NCBI RefSeq assembly: GCF_019669925.1
Contig: NZ_AP019779.1
Location: 1,627,001-1,691,000, forward strand
Direction: 5' to 3'
Source of the DNA: Methanobrevibacter arboriphilus
GTDB taxonomy: Archaea > Methanobacteriota > Methanobacteria > Methanobacteriales > Methanobacteriaceae
Length of the DNA: 64,000 nt
Part shown: one piece after another, positions 15,709 through 23,946 of the stretch
Position numbering within the stretch: position 1 is the stretch's first letter
Layout: every line of letters begins with the position of its first letter
Translations under genes and position numbers: made by a program
Notes under the pieces: model-generated
The model's input: the letters and a program-made list of their open reading frames with translations, nothing else
The model's database searches: none
What the model was told of the DNA's origin: nothing

Positions 15709-16175
15709 TGAGTATTAAAACAAAATATGGGGATGCAATGGTTAGTCAAGGATATTATTATATTTTTTCTGAAAAAGAAGGCAATAAAGGTAAATTTTTA
15801 CATAGACTTGTTTGGGAGGATAGAAGTCAAATAAAAATCCCTAAAGGATATATAATTCATCATCTAGATGAGAATAAGCTTAATAATGATATAGAAAACT
15901 TAATTTGTATCCAAGATAAAATTCATAGACAATATCATAAATATGGCACTACTCATGATAAACAAACAAAAATAAAGATGAGTGAATCTCATAAGGGTGA
16001 AAAAAACCCAAATGTTATAATTTCGGAAAAACAAGTTCTAGAAATAAAAAATCTAAAAAAACAAGGAGTACATAGAAAGAAAGTTTTTAAACGAATAGCC
16101 AAACCTTTAGGGATGAGTTTTAAAGGTTTTGAACATATTTGGTATAATAAAACTTGGAAACATGTTCAAATCTAA
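15708..16175 (+). CDS. HNH homing-endonuclease-like protein with NUMOD3 motif
   Basis: 155 residues. The HNH core reads YIIHHLDENKLNNDIENLICI...HRQYH near residues 46-83 (HH, N, H). Next comes SESHKGEKNPN near 98-108, the NUMOD3 motif that grips DNA in phage homing endonucleases, then a C-terminal helix-turn-helix-like tail (KKVFKRIAKPLGMSFKGFEHIW). Such genes often spread between phages by cutting intron-less or intron-containing targets. It is probably a recent insertion in the early operon: it is longer than its neighbours and has its own domain set. Confidence 0.8.
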   Translation: MSIKTKYGDAMVSQGYYYIFSEKEGNKGKFLHRLVWEDRSQIKIPKGYIIHHLDENKLNNDIENLICIQDKIHRQYHKYGTTHDKQTKIKMSESHKGEKNPNVIISEKQVLEIKNLKKQGVHRKKVFKRIAKPLGMSFKGFEHIWYNKTWKHVQI

Positions 16176-16200
16176 TTTGTGAGATTGAAGAGGCTAAACA

Positions 16201-16389
16201 ATGATTAAATTAACAAAAGAACAAGAAAAAGAACTTATTGATATGGCTAATAAAGAAATAGCTGGAATGAGTAGATTTCCTTCCTGTGAAGCTACTAGTA
16301 GTTTAATAAGAGTTGGAAATATTTTTATAAGAATTAATACTACTGATTTGGAACATATTGAAGATGAATGGGATATAGAACCATTTTAA
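16201..16389 (+). CDS. Small unknown protein, 62 aa
   Basis: Product begins MIKLTKEQEKELIDMANKE and ends EHIEDEWDIEPF. Weak ribosome site ('gagattgaagag' upstream). Not recognised. Confidence 0.5.
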   Translation: MIKLTKEQEKELIDMANKEIAGMSRFPSCEATSSLIRVGNIFIRINTTDLEHIEDEWDIEPF

Positions 16390-16404
16390 ACAAAAGGTGA
16401 AACA

Positions 16405-16623
16405 ATGAATAAAAAATACGATTTAGAAGAAAATATCGTTAATGGGTGTCATGGTAAACGAAATGATTGTATGATAGAAAATGATGTACCATTAGACCAA
16501 TTAAGAATGATTTTAAAATATGTTGATGAAACAGATGGATTTACTCAAAAATATGTTAAAATCTTGTTAGGTGATATAGCTAATATTTATTTATGGGTTG
16601 GAAAAGCAAGGAAAAAGGGTTGA
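16405..16623 (+). CDS. Small unknown protein, 72 aa
   Basis: Product MNKKYDLEENIVNGCHGKRNDCMIE..., with an 'aggtgaaac' ribosome site. The GCHGKRNDC stretch may be a metal or redox site. Not recognised. Confidence 0.55.
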   Translation: MNKKYDLEENIVNGCHGKRNDCMIENDVPLDQLRMILKYVDETDGFTQKYVKILLGDIANIYLWVGKARKKG

Positions 16624-16628
16624 TTAAT

Positions 16629-16955
16629 ATGACTCCTCAGCCATTAAAGCTAATAATCCTCCTTGGATTGTTAGTAATGTTTGTAGGAATCATAACCGTA
16701 AGTTATGCTGAAATACAAGCAAATGAGATAACCGTTACTGGTTATCCAAGTGCAATAAACCAATTACAATATAAACAATACACAACCACATGGGAAAACC
16801 ACTGCCCACTATGCGGACACAATAACACACTAATAGAAAACCCAAAACGAGTATATGAAAACGAATTAACCTGTAATCATTGCGATGCTGATTTTTGTGC
16901 AGTTACAGGAAAAGACAAAAGCTATAATGTTAGAGCAGTATTAAATAAAGCATAA
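16629..16955 (+). CDS. Membrane-anchored zinc-ribbon protein, 108 aa
   Basis: Residues 6-27 form a membrane segment or signal anchor (LKLIILLGLLVMFVGIITVSYA). The exported part ends in a cysteine domain, WENHCPLCGHNNTL...ELTCNHCDADFCAVTGKDKSY. The same domain is found near the start of the tail protein encoded at 46026 (WENYCPHCKKAG...EITCKQCDNDFDGVTGYKK). The shared module suggests a surface-exposed role, perhaps binding the cell wall or blocking a receptor. The ATG at 16629 follows 'gggttgatta'. Function unknown. Confidence 0.65.
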   Translation: MTPQPLKLIILLGLLVMFVGIITVSYAEIQANEITVTGYPSAINQLQYKQYTTTWENHCPLCGHNNTLIENPKRVYENELTCNHCDADFCAVTGKDKSYNVRAVLNKA

Positions 16956-16972
16956 AAACAAGGTGAAAACAC

Positions 16973-17194
16973 ATGAAACAATTTAAATTAAAAGAATCCG
17001 AAATAAAAGTCTCCCCATTCAATCAATTCATGAATATATTAAATGATAAGATTGATTATGAAAAACTACATATATTTGAAGTTAAAACTATGGAAAAAAC
17101 ATACACTGTTGAATATTCAAAGGATTATGATGGATACACAGATAAAAATGGATATAATTATAAATTAATCGTATTGGGCATTGTTAAACATTAA
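16973..17194 (+). CDS. Small unknown protein, 73 aa
   Basis: Product MKQFKLKESEIKVSPFNQFMNIL..., with an 'aggtgaaaac' ribosome site. Its C-terminal half looks like a small beta sheet. Not recognised. Confidence 0.55.
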   Translation: MKQFKLKESEIKVSPFNQFMNILNDKIDYEKLHIFEVKTMEKTYTVEYSKDYDGYTDKNGYNYKLIVLGIVKH

Positions 17195-17227
17195 AGAATA
17201 TTTAATTAAAATAGAAACGGTGAAAAC

Positions 17228-17443
17228 ATGAATGGGAAACAATTATTAAGTTTAATAGAAAAAGAAATGCAAAATATAAATAAAGATGAACAAATTGCAT
17301 TAGGCGGAACTATATTAAGAAATGCATTAAATAATGAATCTACTTTTATGAAACAAGAGTTTCTTAAAGGTCTTGAAAATGATTTGATAAGTACTGATGA
17401 AAAACTAAAATTATTCTCTGAAAAAGTGGTATTACAAAAATAA
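17228..17443 (+). CDS. Small helical unknown protein, 71 aa
   Basis: Product MNGKQLLSLIEKEMQNINKDEQ... is entirely helical by composition. 'cggtgaaaac' ribosome site. Not recognised. Confidence 0.55.
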   Translation: MNGKQLLSLIEKEMQNINKDEQIALGGTILRNALNNESTFMKQEFLKGLENDLISTDEKLKLFSEKVVLQK

Positions 17444-17455
17444 ACAGGTGGAAGA

Positions 17456-17629
17456 ATGAATTTTAGAGAATTGAAAAGAACTGAAAAAATAGGATGGATA
17501 TTAATATTAATAAGTATCCTAACTGGTTTAGGAGTAGAACTCTTGCATTCTGAAGAAGGAACATATATCAGCTTACTATTCGCAGTCTTCACATTAGGTT
17601 GGTTGATTAATAATTGTGTAGGAGATTAA
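17456..17629 (+). CDS. Two-helix membrane microprotein, 57 aa
   Basis: Two hydrophobic segments (WILILISILTGLGVELL and YISLLFAVFTLGWLI) joined by a short charged loop. 'aggtggaag' ribosome site. Located in the early region, so not an obvious holin; could change the host membrane after infection. Confidence 0.6.
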   Translation: MNFRELKRTEKIGWILILISILTGLGVELLHSEEGTYISLLFAVFTLGWLINNCVGD

Positions 17630-17634
17630 AAAAC

Positions 17635-17775
17635 ATGAATGAATTAAAAGATAAGTTTTATGAAGACTTCCAAGACTGTGAAAATAACCCTGAGGGGTTC
17701 TTAACCTTATTAAAACAGTACTCAGCAGTTGAATTAAAAACATTATTAAATATAAAACAATGCGAATGTGATTAA
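17635..17775 (+). CDS. Small unknown protein, 46 aa
   Basis: Product begins MNELKDKFYEDFQDCENNPEGF and ends with IKQCECD. Weak ribosome site ('ggagattaaaaaac'). Not recognised. Confidence 0.45.
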   Translation: MNELKDKFYEDFQDCENNPEGFLTLLKQYSAVELKTLLNIKQCECD

Positions 17776-17776
17776 A

Positions 17777-18004
17777 ATGCCAAGTTTAGAAAATAATATT
17801 AGAAATCTTAAATGGGATACGGAACACCAAAAAGAGAGAATAGACTCATATGAAGATACTATTAGAGATTTAAGAGAACAAATAGGAATTCTTGAAAAAG
17901 AAAATGATAAATTAAAATTCCAATTAATGGAAAATGACCATTTTAAAGGATATATGAAACAATTTTTAGGAATAAATGAAACAAAAGAAAACACAGGAGA
18001 ATGA
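17777..18004 (+). CDS. Coiled-coil protein, 75 aa
   Basis: Product MPSLENNIRNLKWDTEHQKERID... is almost entirely heptad helix, followed by a short tail. The ATG at 17777 is preferred to the GTG at 17768, which overlaps the previous gene. Precedes the Sak4-like ATPase; its stop overlaps that gene's first ATG. Confidence 0.6.
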   Translation: MPSLENNIRNLKWDTEHQKERIDSYEDTIRDLREQIGILEKENDKLKFQLMENDHFKGYMKQFLGINETKENTGE

Positions 18005-18009
18005 TTAAT

Positions 18010-18759
18010 ATGTTAAAATTAAAGGATAGAAGAGCAGGAAACATACCAAAACGAGTACTCATCTACGGAGACCCCGGCTCAGGGAAAAGCTCATACTGTA
18101 ATGAATATTGTAGAGAAAACAATCTAAAAGAAATAGTAATTGATTTTGATTCAACTAATTTCACTAAAAGTCCAGTAGTAAATATTGATTTGAGTTCTGA
18201 TTTAAAAGCATATAAAGGGATTAAAGAAGTCATAAAAGAAGTTAAAAACACCGAAGAATATGACACTATTGTATTTGATGGTGTAGGTACAATGTTAGAT
18301 TTATTAATATCCTCAGCAAATGGAATGAGAAGATTCGCAGACCGTAGTGACCGTTTTAATTCTATTTTAAAAGAATTATTAAGTAGTGATTTAAGTGTTA
18401 TATTTATAGGTCAATGGGATATGTCTTTGGATTCTTACCAGGATACAACCCCAAATAAGTCAATAATTAGGATTAATAGTCTTGTTAATTGGATATATTC
18501 TTGTAAAAGAGATGGAGATACATTTACACAAACATTAATTAAATTTAGAAAAGAATTAGAGGATAATAAAACCGAAAAGAAATCAGTTAGTAAGGAGTCT
18601 ACAGATATGGTTGCAGGGGATTATCTTGAACAAATCAAAACCAATCTAAATAAACCAAACCCAAGTAAAATAGAAGTCCTCCGAGAATATAAAGAAATGA
18701 AAAAGTCTGATAGTAATTTAAATGATGAAATGAAAGACAGAATATTAAAATTAGTATAA
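18010..18759 (+). CDS. Sak4-like phage recombination ATPase (AAA_24 type)
   Basis: About 249 residues. Walker A YGDPGSGKSS lies at residues 19-28 and the Walker B-like DTIVFDGVG near 85-95. This is the compact RecA/Rad51-like fold of phage Sak4 single-strand annealing ATPases. It ends in a charged helical tail. The following gene would be its single-strand DNA-binding partner, as in many phages. An ATG at 18001 is also in frame, but 'caggag' fits the ATG at 18010 better. Confidence 0.75.
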   Translation: MLKLKDRRAGNIPKRVLIYGDPGSGKSSYCNEYCRENNLKEIVIDFDSTNFTKSPVVNIDLSSDLKAYKGIKEVIKEVKNTEEYDTIVFDGVGTMLDLLISSANGMRRFADRSDRFNSILKELLSSDLSVIFIGQWDMSLDSYQDTTPNKSIIRINSLVNWIYSCKRDGDTFTQTLIKFRKELEDNKTEKKSVSKESTDMVAGDYLEQIKTNLNKPNPSKIEVLREYKEMKKSDSNLNDEMKDRILKLV

Positions 18760-18772
18760 ATGGTGATTAATT

Positions 18773-19282
18773 ATGAGTTTAGATAATTTTTTCAACAAAG
18801 TAGAAACAGAAGAAGTAGAAATAAATGAATATGAAGACGAATACCCAGAATATGATACTCTATATATTAATGATTTTGGAGATGGTGATACCTTTAAAGG
18901 TGAGCCACGAATGAGTGAAATATATGAAAAAACATTTGAAGATAAATTCACAGGGCAAGAAATAACTCAAAACAATATTAAATTAAGAGTTATTAACCAT
19001 GAAGATGAAGAAGTCTTTGAGGCAGGGATTAAATTAAAAACCAAGGCGGATGTTCAAGATATTTGGAAGAAATCTAAACTAGGTACTTTCATTTGGAGTG
19101 TAGCAGAGGTTAATGATACTCCTATTAAGGGTAATAAGTTGACTAATTTTAATATTAAAGAGTTCTCAGATGAAATTAATAATATGAGTAATATTAATAT
19201 TGTGATTGTTAGTGATGAATTTGAAAACCGTAGTGGGGAGATTATTGAGTATAATCTTGTTAAAGTAACATCTATTAATTAA
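18773..19282 (+). CDS. Probable single-strand DNA-binding protein (context)
   Basis: 169 residues. An acidic N terminus is followed by a beta-rich middle (KITGQE-type strands, NNIKLRVINHEDEEVFEAGIKL) compatible with an OB fold. It follows directly after the Sak4-like ATPase, the usual position of phage SSB genes. I see no diagnostic motif, so the call is mainly contextual. Confidence 0.45.
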   Translation: MSLDNFFNKVETEEVEINEYEDEYPEYDTLYINDFGDGDTFKGEPRMSEIYEKTFEDKFTGQEITQNNIKLRVINHEDEEVFEAGIKLKTKADVQDIWKKSKLGTFIWSVAEVNDTPIKGNKLTNFNIKEFSDEINNMSNINIVIVSDEFENRSGEIIEYNLVKVTSIN

Positions 19283-19314
19283 TCCTTTTTTCATTTTTTA
19301 AATAAAAAAAAACA

Positions 19315-19557
19315 TTGGAGGGATTTATTATTATTGAAACAAGTATAAAATTCTCATTTAATACCAATGAAATGGATAGTGAAGATTTTTTAAACATAAT
19401 GGAACAAATGAATTGGGCTGATTGTAAAATCAAAACTGATGAAAAAGGATTATGTTTAGAATTCCCCATAGATTATCCATTTAAAGAAGATGGAACTGTT
19501 AATGAAACAATTATTAAACAAGAGCATTTAAAGGATTTGCTACCATGCATAGTATAA
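19315..19557 (+). CDS. Small unknown protein before the primase-helicase; start codon unclear
   Basis: The open frame begins with TTG at 19315, but that codon overlaps a strong ribosome site (ggaggg, 19317-19322). Three in-frame ATT codons at 19327, 19330 and 19333 sit at the right distance instead, so an AUU start is plausible. The product (IIIETSIKFSFNTNEMDSEDF...) has an alpha/beta look. Its end overlaps the start of the primase-helicase by 13 bases. Not recognised. Confidence 0.6.
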   Translation: MEGFIIIETSIKFSFNTNEMDSEDFLNIMEQMNWADCKIKTDEKGLCLEFPIDYPFKEDGTVNETIIKQEHLKDLLPCIV

Positions 19558-22079
19558 ATTACAAAGAAGTTATAGAAAAATCATCACTTGTTGCTTTGGC
19601 TAGTCCTAAAGAGATTAGGTATAGTATTCCAAGAAAAATTAAATGGGATAATATGACTCCTGATGAGCGTAATAAGGTTAAAGAGGATTTTAAAAAACAA
19701 AATCCTAACCGAACCTTTTATGCTCCATCTTTTAAAACAGGTAAAAATCCTGCTTATAGTTGGAAGCATGCACCACGAGAATATAAGGGTTATAATGATA
19801 GTGTTTATGGTAGTGCTGTTTTATGTAATTATTTACCAGAATATGATTTATACCTTGCTGTGATTGATTTGGATAGTCCTAAAAATCCTGAGGATATTAG
19901 TATGAGTGATTTATTAACTGTTTGTGAGGGGTGGATTAATAAAACTCACACACGGATCACTCCATCTGGGGGTTATCATATATATTTATTATCACGAAAT
20001 AAGCCTGAATTTAAACAACCTTCATTTAATTTGGATTATCAGGCTAATACTGGTAAACGTAAGGGTAAGTATGTTGTTTGCAATTACCGTTATGGTGTTA
20101 AATATGATGATGAAATTATTGATTTAGGTAAATTTTATAAAGAAAATAAAAATTTAGAGGTTAATAATTTTAGTTTTATTAAAGAAGAATATAATCAAGT
20201 TGATGGTAGTCCTGATGATATATTAGTGGTTGATTCTACTGATGATGTTTTAAAGGAAATATTATCTGAAATTGAAGATAAAGGTCTTTGGACTCCACCA
20301 GTTAAGAAGACTGTTAAGATGGTTGAGCATAACAGGGAGGTTAAAAGTCAAAAAGACACAGAAGATTTAATCAGTATTTTTAAGGGTTATGTTCGTGAGG
20401 GGTCAAGAGATGAATTAGCCAAATCAGTTAGTGGGTATTTGTACAAGAAAGGGTATAATCTTGAACAATGTATTAATATATTTAATCAAGTGTTCCATGA
20501 TGATGAGGAAATTGACCATCGGTTGGGATTGCTTGAACGGACATTCGATAAACCTAAAAAAGATGTTGCAGGTATAGGTGCATTAAGGGAATTATTATCT
20601 CCAAGAGATATTAACCGTGTTAAAAAAATTGTGGAAGACCGTAAAAAGCCAGATAAAAAAGAGATTGATTTTAATGTTATAGATATTGATGAAAGAATAG
20701 CATACTACCTTGAATATGGTTACAATGTCACAGACAAAATGATTATTGAATCCATAGAGAAAAACAGTACTTTATTCTTTGAATCATCAACACTAAACTA
20801 TTATGTCAAAAATGGTGATGAAACCATCCGACAAATAGATGCTTTATTTATAATTAATCATTGTAATGAACTTTTCGGTTATAATGAATTTAGCCGTAAA
20901 CAATGTGAAAGAGTCCTTAATTATATTACAAGACCTATACGGATGAAACCTTATGTTTTACAGTTTACTAATGGTATGCTTGTTATTAATAATGATGATA
21001 ATACTTTAACTTTCCATGAAAATGATTTTTGTCAAGATTTCATACCTAAGATTATTTTCCCTTTTAAGTGGAATAGTACTGCTGATGGTGGTAAAATACA
21101 AGAGGCTGTTGAAAATATTTTATCAACTAAACAAAAAGGTTTTAAGGATAATAAGGATACTTTCCTTAAATGTATTGGGCATTCATGTATGGGTGGTATT
21201 GAAAAAGGCATATTGCCTATTATTGTTGGTAAACCAGGAGCGGGTAAATCAACATTATTAACTATGCTTAAAAGGTTCTTCACTTATAGTGAGGTTCCCA
21301 TACCAGATATTATTAAGAATGACCGTTTTACTTTATCTCCAATGGTAGGTAAACATGTTAATATTGATGATGACCTTCAATCTGATGTATGGAAAGGCAT
21401 AGGGAAACTTAACACTATTATTACTGGTAATGGTGGTAGTGCTGAGGTTAAAGGAGAAAATGAAAGAATACCATTAACTCCTTATAACACTCCCAAATTA
21501 TGGGGTGGAAGTAATGCAGTACCCCCAGTAGTGGGGGATGGATTTGAACGGCGTATGATTATAATAATAGCTGATATTACTCTTTCACCAGATAATGTTG
21601 ATGATAGTTTACAGATGGATATATTGAATGGTAAATATGATGAGGGCTTGGAGTGGCTTATTTATCAATCTATTAATTTGTATATGGATAATAGGAGTAA
21701 GCCTTTTGTTAGTGCTGAGCATAAGGAAGCTATGATTAAAGAGCATAAATTTAAATCAGACCCTTTGAAGAGTGCTATTGAGTTTATTTTCCTTGATAGT
21801 GAGTTTAATGATTTGGAGGTTCGTGTTGTTAATCGTGAGATTAAGAATTGGTTCCGTTGGGCTGTTCGTAAAGGTTTTGTGTTTGATGAACATAAAAGAC
21901 CATCTACTCGTGCTATTAAAAATGCGATGGATCGAGCAGGTTATTATCAAACTAGAAAATCTTTTTATGATGAAGATGGAGGTAATGGTACTCATCGTGT
22001 TTATGAAGATATTAAAATGAATAAAGACTGGTTGGTAATTTATGCAAATTTTGAAAATGGTAGTGAAATTTTAGTATAA
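19545..22079 (+). CDS. Primase-polymerase / SF3 helicase replication protein
   Basis: 844 residues. The N-terminal half is an AEP-type primase-polymerase: LAVIDLD supplies the metal-binding acids (D108, D110) and TPSGGYHIY the SGGxH motif (141-145). The C-terminal half is a D5-type superfamily 3 helicase with Walker A GKPGAGKST (562-570) and Walker B-like NIDDDL near 607-612. The last 110 residues form a winged-helix-like domain (REIKNWFRWAVRKGF...HRVYEDIKMNKDW) that recurs as a separate gene at 22379. It should prime and unwind provirus DNA. It ends before a highly palindromic region. Confidence 0.88.
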   Translation: MHSINYKEVIEKSSLVALASPKEIRYSIPRKIKWDNMTPDERNKVKEDFKKQNPNRTFYAPSFKTGKNPAYSWKHAPREYKGYNDSVYGSAVLCNYLPEYDLYLAVIDLDSPKNPEDISMSDLLTVCEGWINKTHTRITPSGGYHIYLLSRNKPEFKQPSFNLDYQANTGKRKGKYVVCNYRYGVKYDDEIIDLGKFYKENKNLEVNNFSFIKEEYNQVDGSPDDILVVDSTDDVLKEILSEIEDKGLWTPPVKKTVKMVEHNREVKSQKDTEDLISIFKGYVREGSRDELAKSVSGYLYKKGYNLEQCINIFNQVFHDDEEIDHRLGLLERTFDKPKKDVAGIGALRELLSPRDINRVKKIVEDRKKPDKKEIDFNVIDIDERIAYYLEYGYNVTDKMIIESIEKNSTLFFESSTLNYYVKNGDETIRQIDALFIINHCNELFGYNEFSRKQCERVLNYITRPIRMKPYVLQFTNGMLVINNDDNTLTFHENDFCQDFIPKIIFPFKWNSTADGGKIQEAVENILSTKQKGFKDNKDTFLKCIGHSCMGGIEKGILPIIVGKPGAGKSTLLTMLKRFFTYSEVPIPDIIKNDRFTLSPMVGKHVNIDDDLQSDVWKGIGKLNTIITGNGGSAEVKGENERIPLTPYNTPKLWGGSNAVPPVVGDGFERRMIIIIADITLSPDNVDDSLQMDILNGKYDEGLEWLIYQSINLYMDNRSKPFVSAEHKEAMIKEHKFKSDPLKSAIEFIFLDSEFNDLEVRVVNREIKNWFRWAVRKGFVFDEHKRPSTRAIKNAMDRAGYYQTRKSFYDEDGGNGTHRVYEDIKMNKDWLVIYANFENGSEILV

Positions 22080-22090
22080 GTTTTTATAAT

Positions 22091-22369
22091 TCTTACATTC
22101 TGTACATTACTGTTGTGAAATGACAGAACAAGGCACTTTTCATATTGTATTTTTATAAGTAATCTTTTTAAATTTTATGTATTTAAAAAACATTGCTTTT
22201 TACTATACAATATGTCAGTAATGTAAGAATTATTACATTTGTGACAAAATACATACTTTCCTTATATTAGCAAAAATTTATAGGTTTTTTTAAAAAATGT
22301 GTATAAAAAAGGTAATATGAAAAAGTATGTTTCTTGTCATTTCACAACAGTAATGTCAAAAATGTAAGA
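22091..22369. repeat. 279-bp nested palindrome (cruciform-forming), candidate origin or structured RNA
   Basis: Outer arms of 35 bp (22091-22125 and 22335-22369) are inverted copies with three mismatches. Between them lie three further inverted units: catattgtat (22141-22150) with atacaatatg (22205-22214), which extends inward with a tttttaaat/atttaaaaa stem; a 34-bp unit (22213-22246) with aatgtaa/ttacatt; and acatacttt...tatatta (22251-22269) with taatat...aaagtatgt (22313-22330). Almost every base is paired. The motif gtaatgt/acattac recurs in the outer and middle units like an iteron. It lies between the primase-helicase and a copy of its C-terminal domain. Confidence 0.75.
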
Positions 22370-22378
22370 GGAGATATA

Positions 22379-22663
22379 ATGGGAAATATTAAAACACTGG
22401 AAAAATGTATTAATGAAATTTTTGAAGACAAAGAAAATTCCTTTTTAACAATTAAAGAAGTTAAAATGGAAATTAAAAGATGGTATAGATATTCAAAGAG
22501 AAAAGAATTAATCTCTGATAATAAAATACCTAAAATTCACATTAAAAAAACAATGAACCAAATGGGATTCGAACAAATAGGACGGTGGGTTTCCGTTGAT
22601 GGTGTTAAAAAAACTATGAGAGTTTATGAAGATATTGGGATAAAAAAAGATTGGAATAAATAA
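22379..22663 (+). CDS. Detached paralogue of the primase-helicase C-terminal domain, 94 aa
   Basis: Residues about 20-92 align with the last 80 residues of the 19545 protein: EIKRWYRYSKRKEL against EIKNWFRWAVRKGF, IKKTMNQMGF against IKNAMDRAGY, and MRVYEDIGIKKDW against HRVYEDIKMNKDW. The domain is a probable winged helix that could bind DNA on its own. Directly upstream is the nested palindrome, the natural candidate target. The ATG at 22379 follows a good ribosome site (aggagat). The open frame runs further up into the palindrome but without support. Confidence 0.75.
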   Translation: MGNIKTLEKCINEIFEDKENSFLTIKEVKMEIKRWYRYSKRKELISDNKIPKIHIKKTMNQMGFEQIGRWVSVDGVKKTMRVYEDIGIKKDWNK

Positions 22664-22721
22664 TAATATATTTTTTTATGGGAGTTGAAAAACAATATGG
22701 AAACAAAAGAGGGGTTGGATT

Positions 22722-23312
22722 ATGTGTGGGATTGAAACATACTTGGACTTAGTGGATAATCCACTTGTAGAGGCAAGTCAATTAAAAGAAATAAAAACAC
22801 GATATAATACTCAAACCGGTGTTATTAATGATGTTATACATGAGAAAAATAAGATTAAGGAAGTTTTGAAAAAGCAATATTGGAAAAACACGAATAATCT
22901 TAAAAATCAGTATAATCAGAATCTACGAAATCTAAAAAAGGAAAACCGACAGTTAAACAAAGAAAGGAATAGTATTAAGCAGAAATACAATACATTACTT
23001 CGTAAAAAACGGTTAAAACTTAATACTCAGTTGGAAAAAGAGAATGAAACACTTAAAAAATTATTAAATATTAAAAGAAATAACACTCCTGTTCCAGATT
23101 GGTTGAGAGAAGCAGTATTTGAACGAGATAACCGCCAATGTGTGGAATGTGGGCATAAAGGAAGCATAGATAATCCTTTAACTGTAGACCATCGGTTACC
23201 AAGATTTGTGGGAGGTCCTAATAGTATGGAGAACCTTAAAACATTATGTGAAAAGCATAATATGGGTAAAGGTCCTGGTTTGGATGAAACAATATTAAAA
23301 GAGGCGAAATAA
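22722..23312 (+). CDS. HNH endonuclease with long coiled coil
   Basis: 196 residues. Residues 30-125 are a charged coiled coil. The C-terminal part is an HNH nuclease: VFERDNRQCVECGHKG, TVDHRLPRFVGG, NLKTLCEKHN, with both cysteine pairs position-conserved. It follows a 'gaggggttgg' ribosome-like site. Possible roles are packaging-related nicking, homing or attack on other DNA; context gives no decision. Confidence 0.8.
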   Translation: MCGIETYLDLVDNPLVEASQLKEIKTRYNTQTGVINDVIHEKNKIKEVLKKQYWKNTNNLKNQYNQNLRNLKKENRQLNKERNSIKQKYNTLLRKKRLKLNTQLEKENETLKKLLNIKRNNTPVPDWLREAVFERDNRQCVECGHKGSIDNPLTVDHRLPRFVGGPNSMENLKTLCEKHNMGKGPGLDETILKEAK

Positions 23313-23485
23313 TGAAACGAATTGTACCAGAATACACCATTATACAATGCAACGGTTTATGTAACTATTACCGTGATTATGGGGAGTTTTTACATTGTAG
23401 CTTATCGGATAAAGAATTTAATCACACAGATAAAGCTCCTACTGGTTTTCCAGAGTTTTGTGAGTTGAAAGAGGTGAAAGTATGA
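23312..23485 (+). CDS. Small cysteine-rich unknown protein, 57 aa
   Basis: Starts MKRIVPEYTIIQCNGLCNYYRDYGEF and has four cysteines (C13, C17, C29, C50). Both ends overlap the neighbouring genes. Not recognised. Confidence 0.5.
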   Translation: MKRIVPEYTIIQCNGLCNYYRDYGEFLHCSLSDKEFNHTDKAPTGFPEFCELKEVKV

Positions 23486-23946
23486 ATTGGAAGTTTTGGA
23501 AAAAACAAGAATATAAAAGACCAAAATACTACCCAAAATGTGTTATTAGTTATGAAACTTATGTAGATTCTGCCCCTGAAGATAGGTTTATTTCTGCTAA
23601 TTGGTGTTGTAATAAAATGAAAAAATTTTTTGATATTGATAGATTAAAAATAGGAGGTTCAAAAACTTATTTTCCAGGGACAGAAGGATATACGACATAT
23701 TATTGTATGGGGAGAGCTAAATGGGACACCCATCTTTATGCTATGAGACATTTTAAAAGATTAGATGGTTTTCCATTAGATAAAAAGAAAATAAAAATAC
23801 CCATATTTTATTGTCCATTCTGTGGGGCTAAAATTGAATTAAATCAAGTTGTAAAATATGAGAGAAAAGAAATTATAGAAGAAATAATTGAACCTGCTAA
23901 GACTAAAAAAATACATAAATATGATTGGCAAGAGGTTAAATCATGA
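23482..23946 (+). CDS. Unknown protein with C-terminal zinc knuckle, 154 aa
   Basis: Contains a middle cysteine pair (SANWCCNKMKKFFDIDR) and FYCPFCGAKIELN near residue 113, a typical zinc ribbon half-site. Overlaps the previous and next genes by four bases each. Not recognised. Confidence 0.6.
   Translation: MNWKFWKKQEYKRPKYYPKCVISYETYVDSAPEDRFISANWCCNKMKKFFDIDRLKIGGSKTYFPGTEGYTTYYCMGRAKWDTHLYAMRHFKRLDGFPLDKKKIKIPIFYCPFCGAKIELNQVVKYERKEIIEEIIEPAKTKKIHKYDWQEVKS

Noticed and set aside
22091-22369. The palindrome as a MITE-like transposable element
   Set aside because: Its ends are inverted repeats, but no target-site duplication and no second copy are seen in the window.
22334-22378. N-terminal extension of the 22379 protein
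   Set aside because: The extension would be encoded by the palindrome arm; the ribosome site aggagat supports the ATG at 22379.
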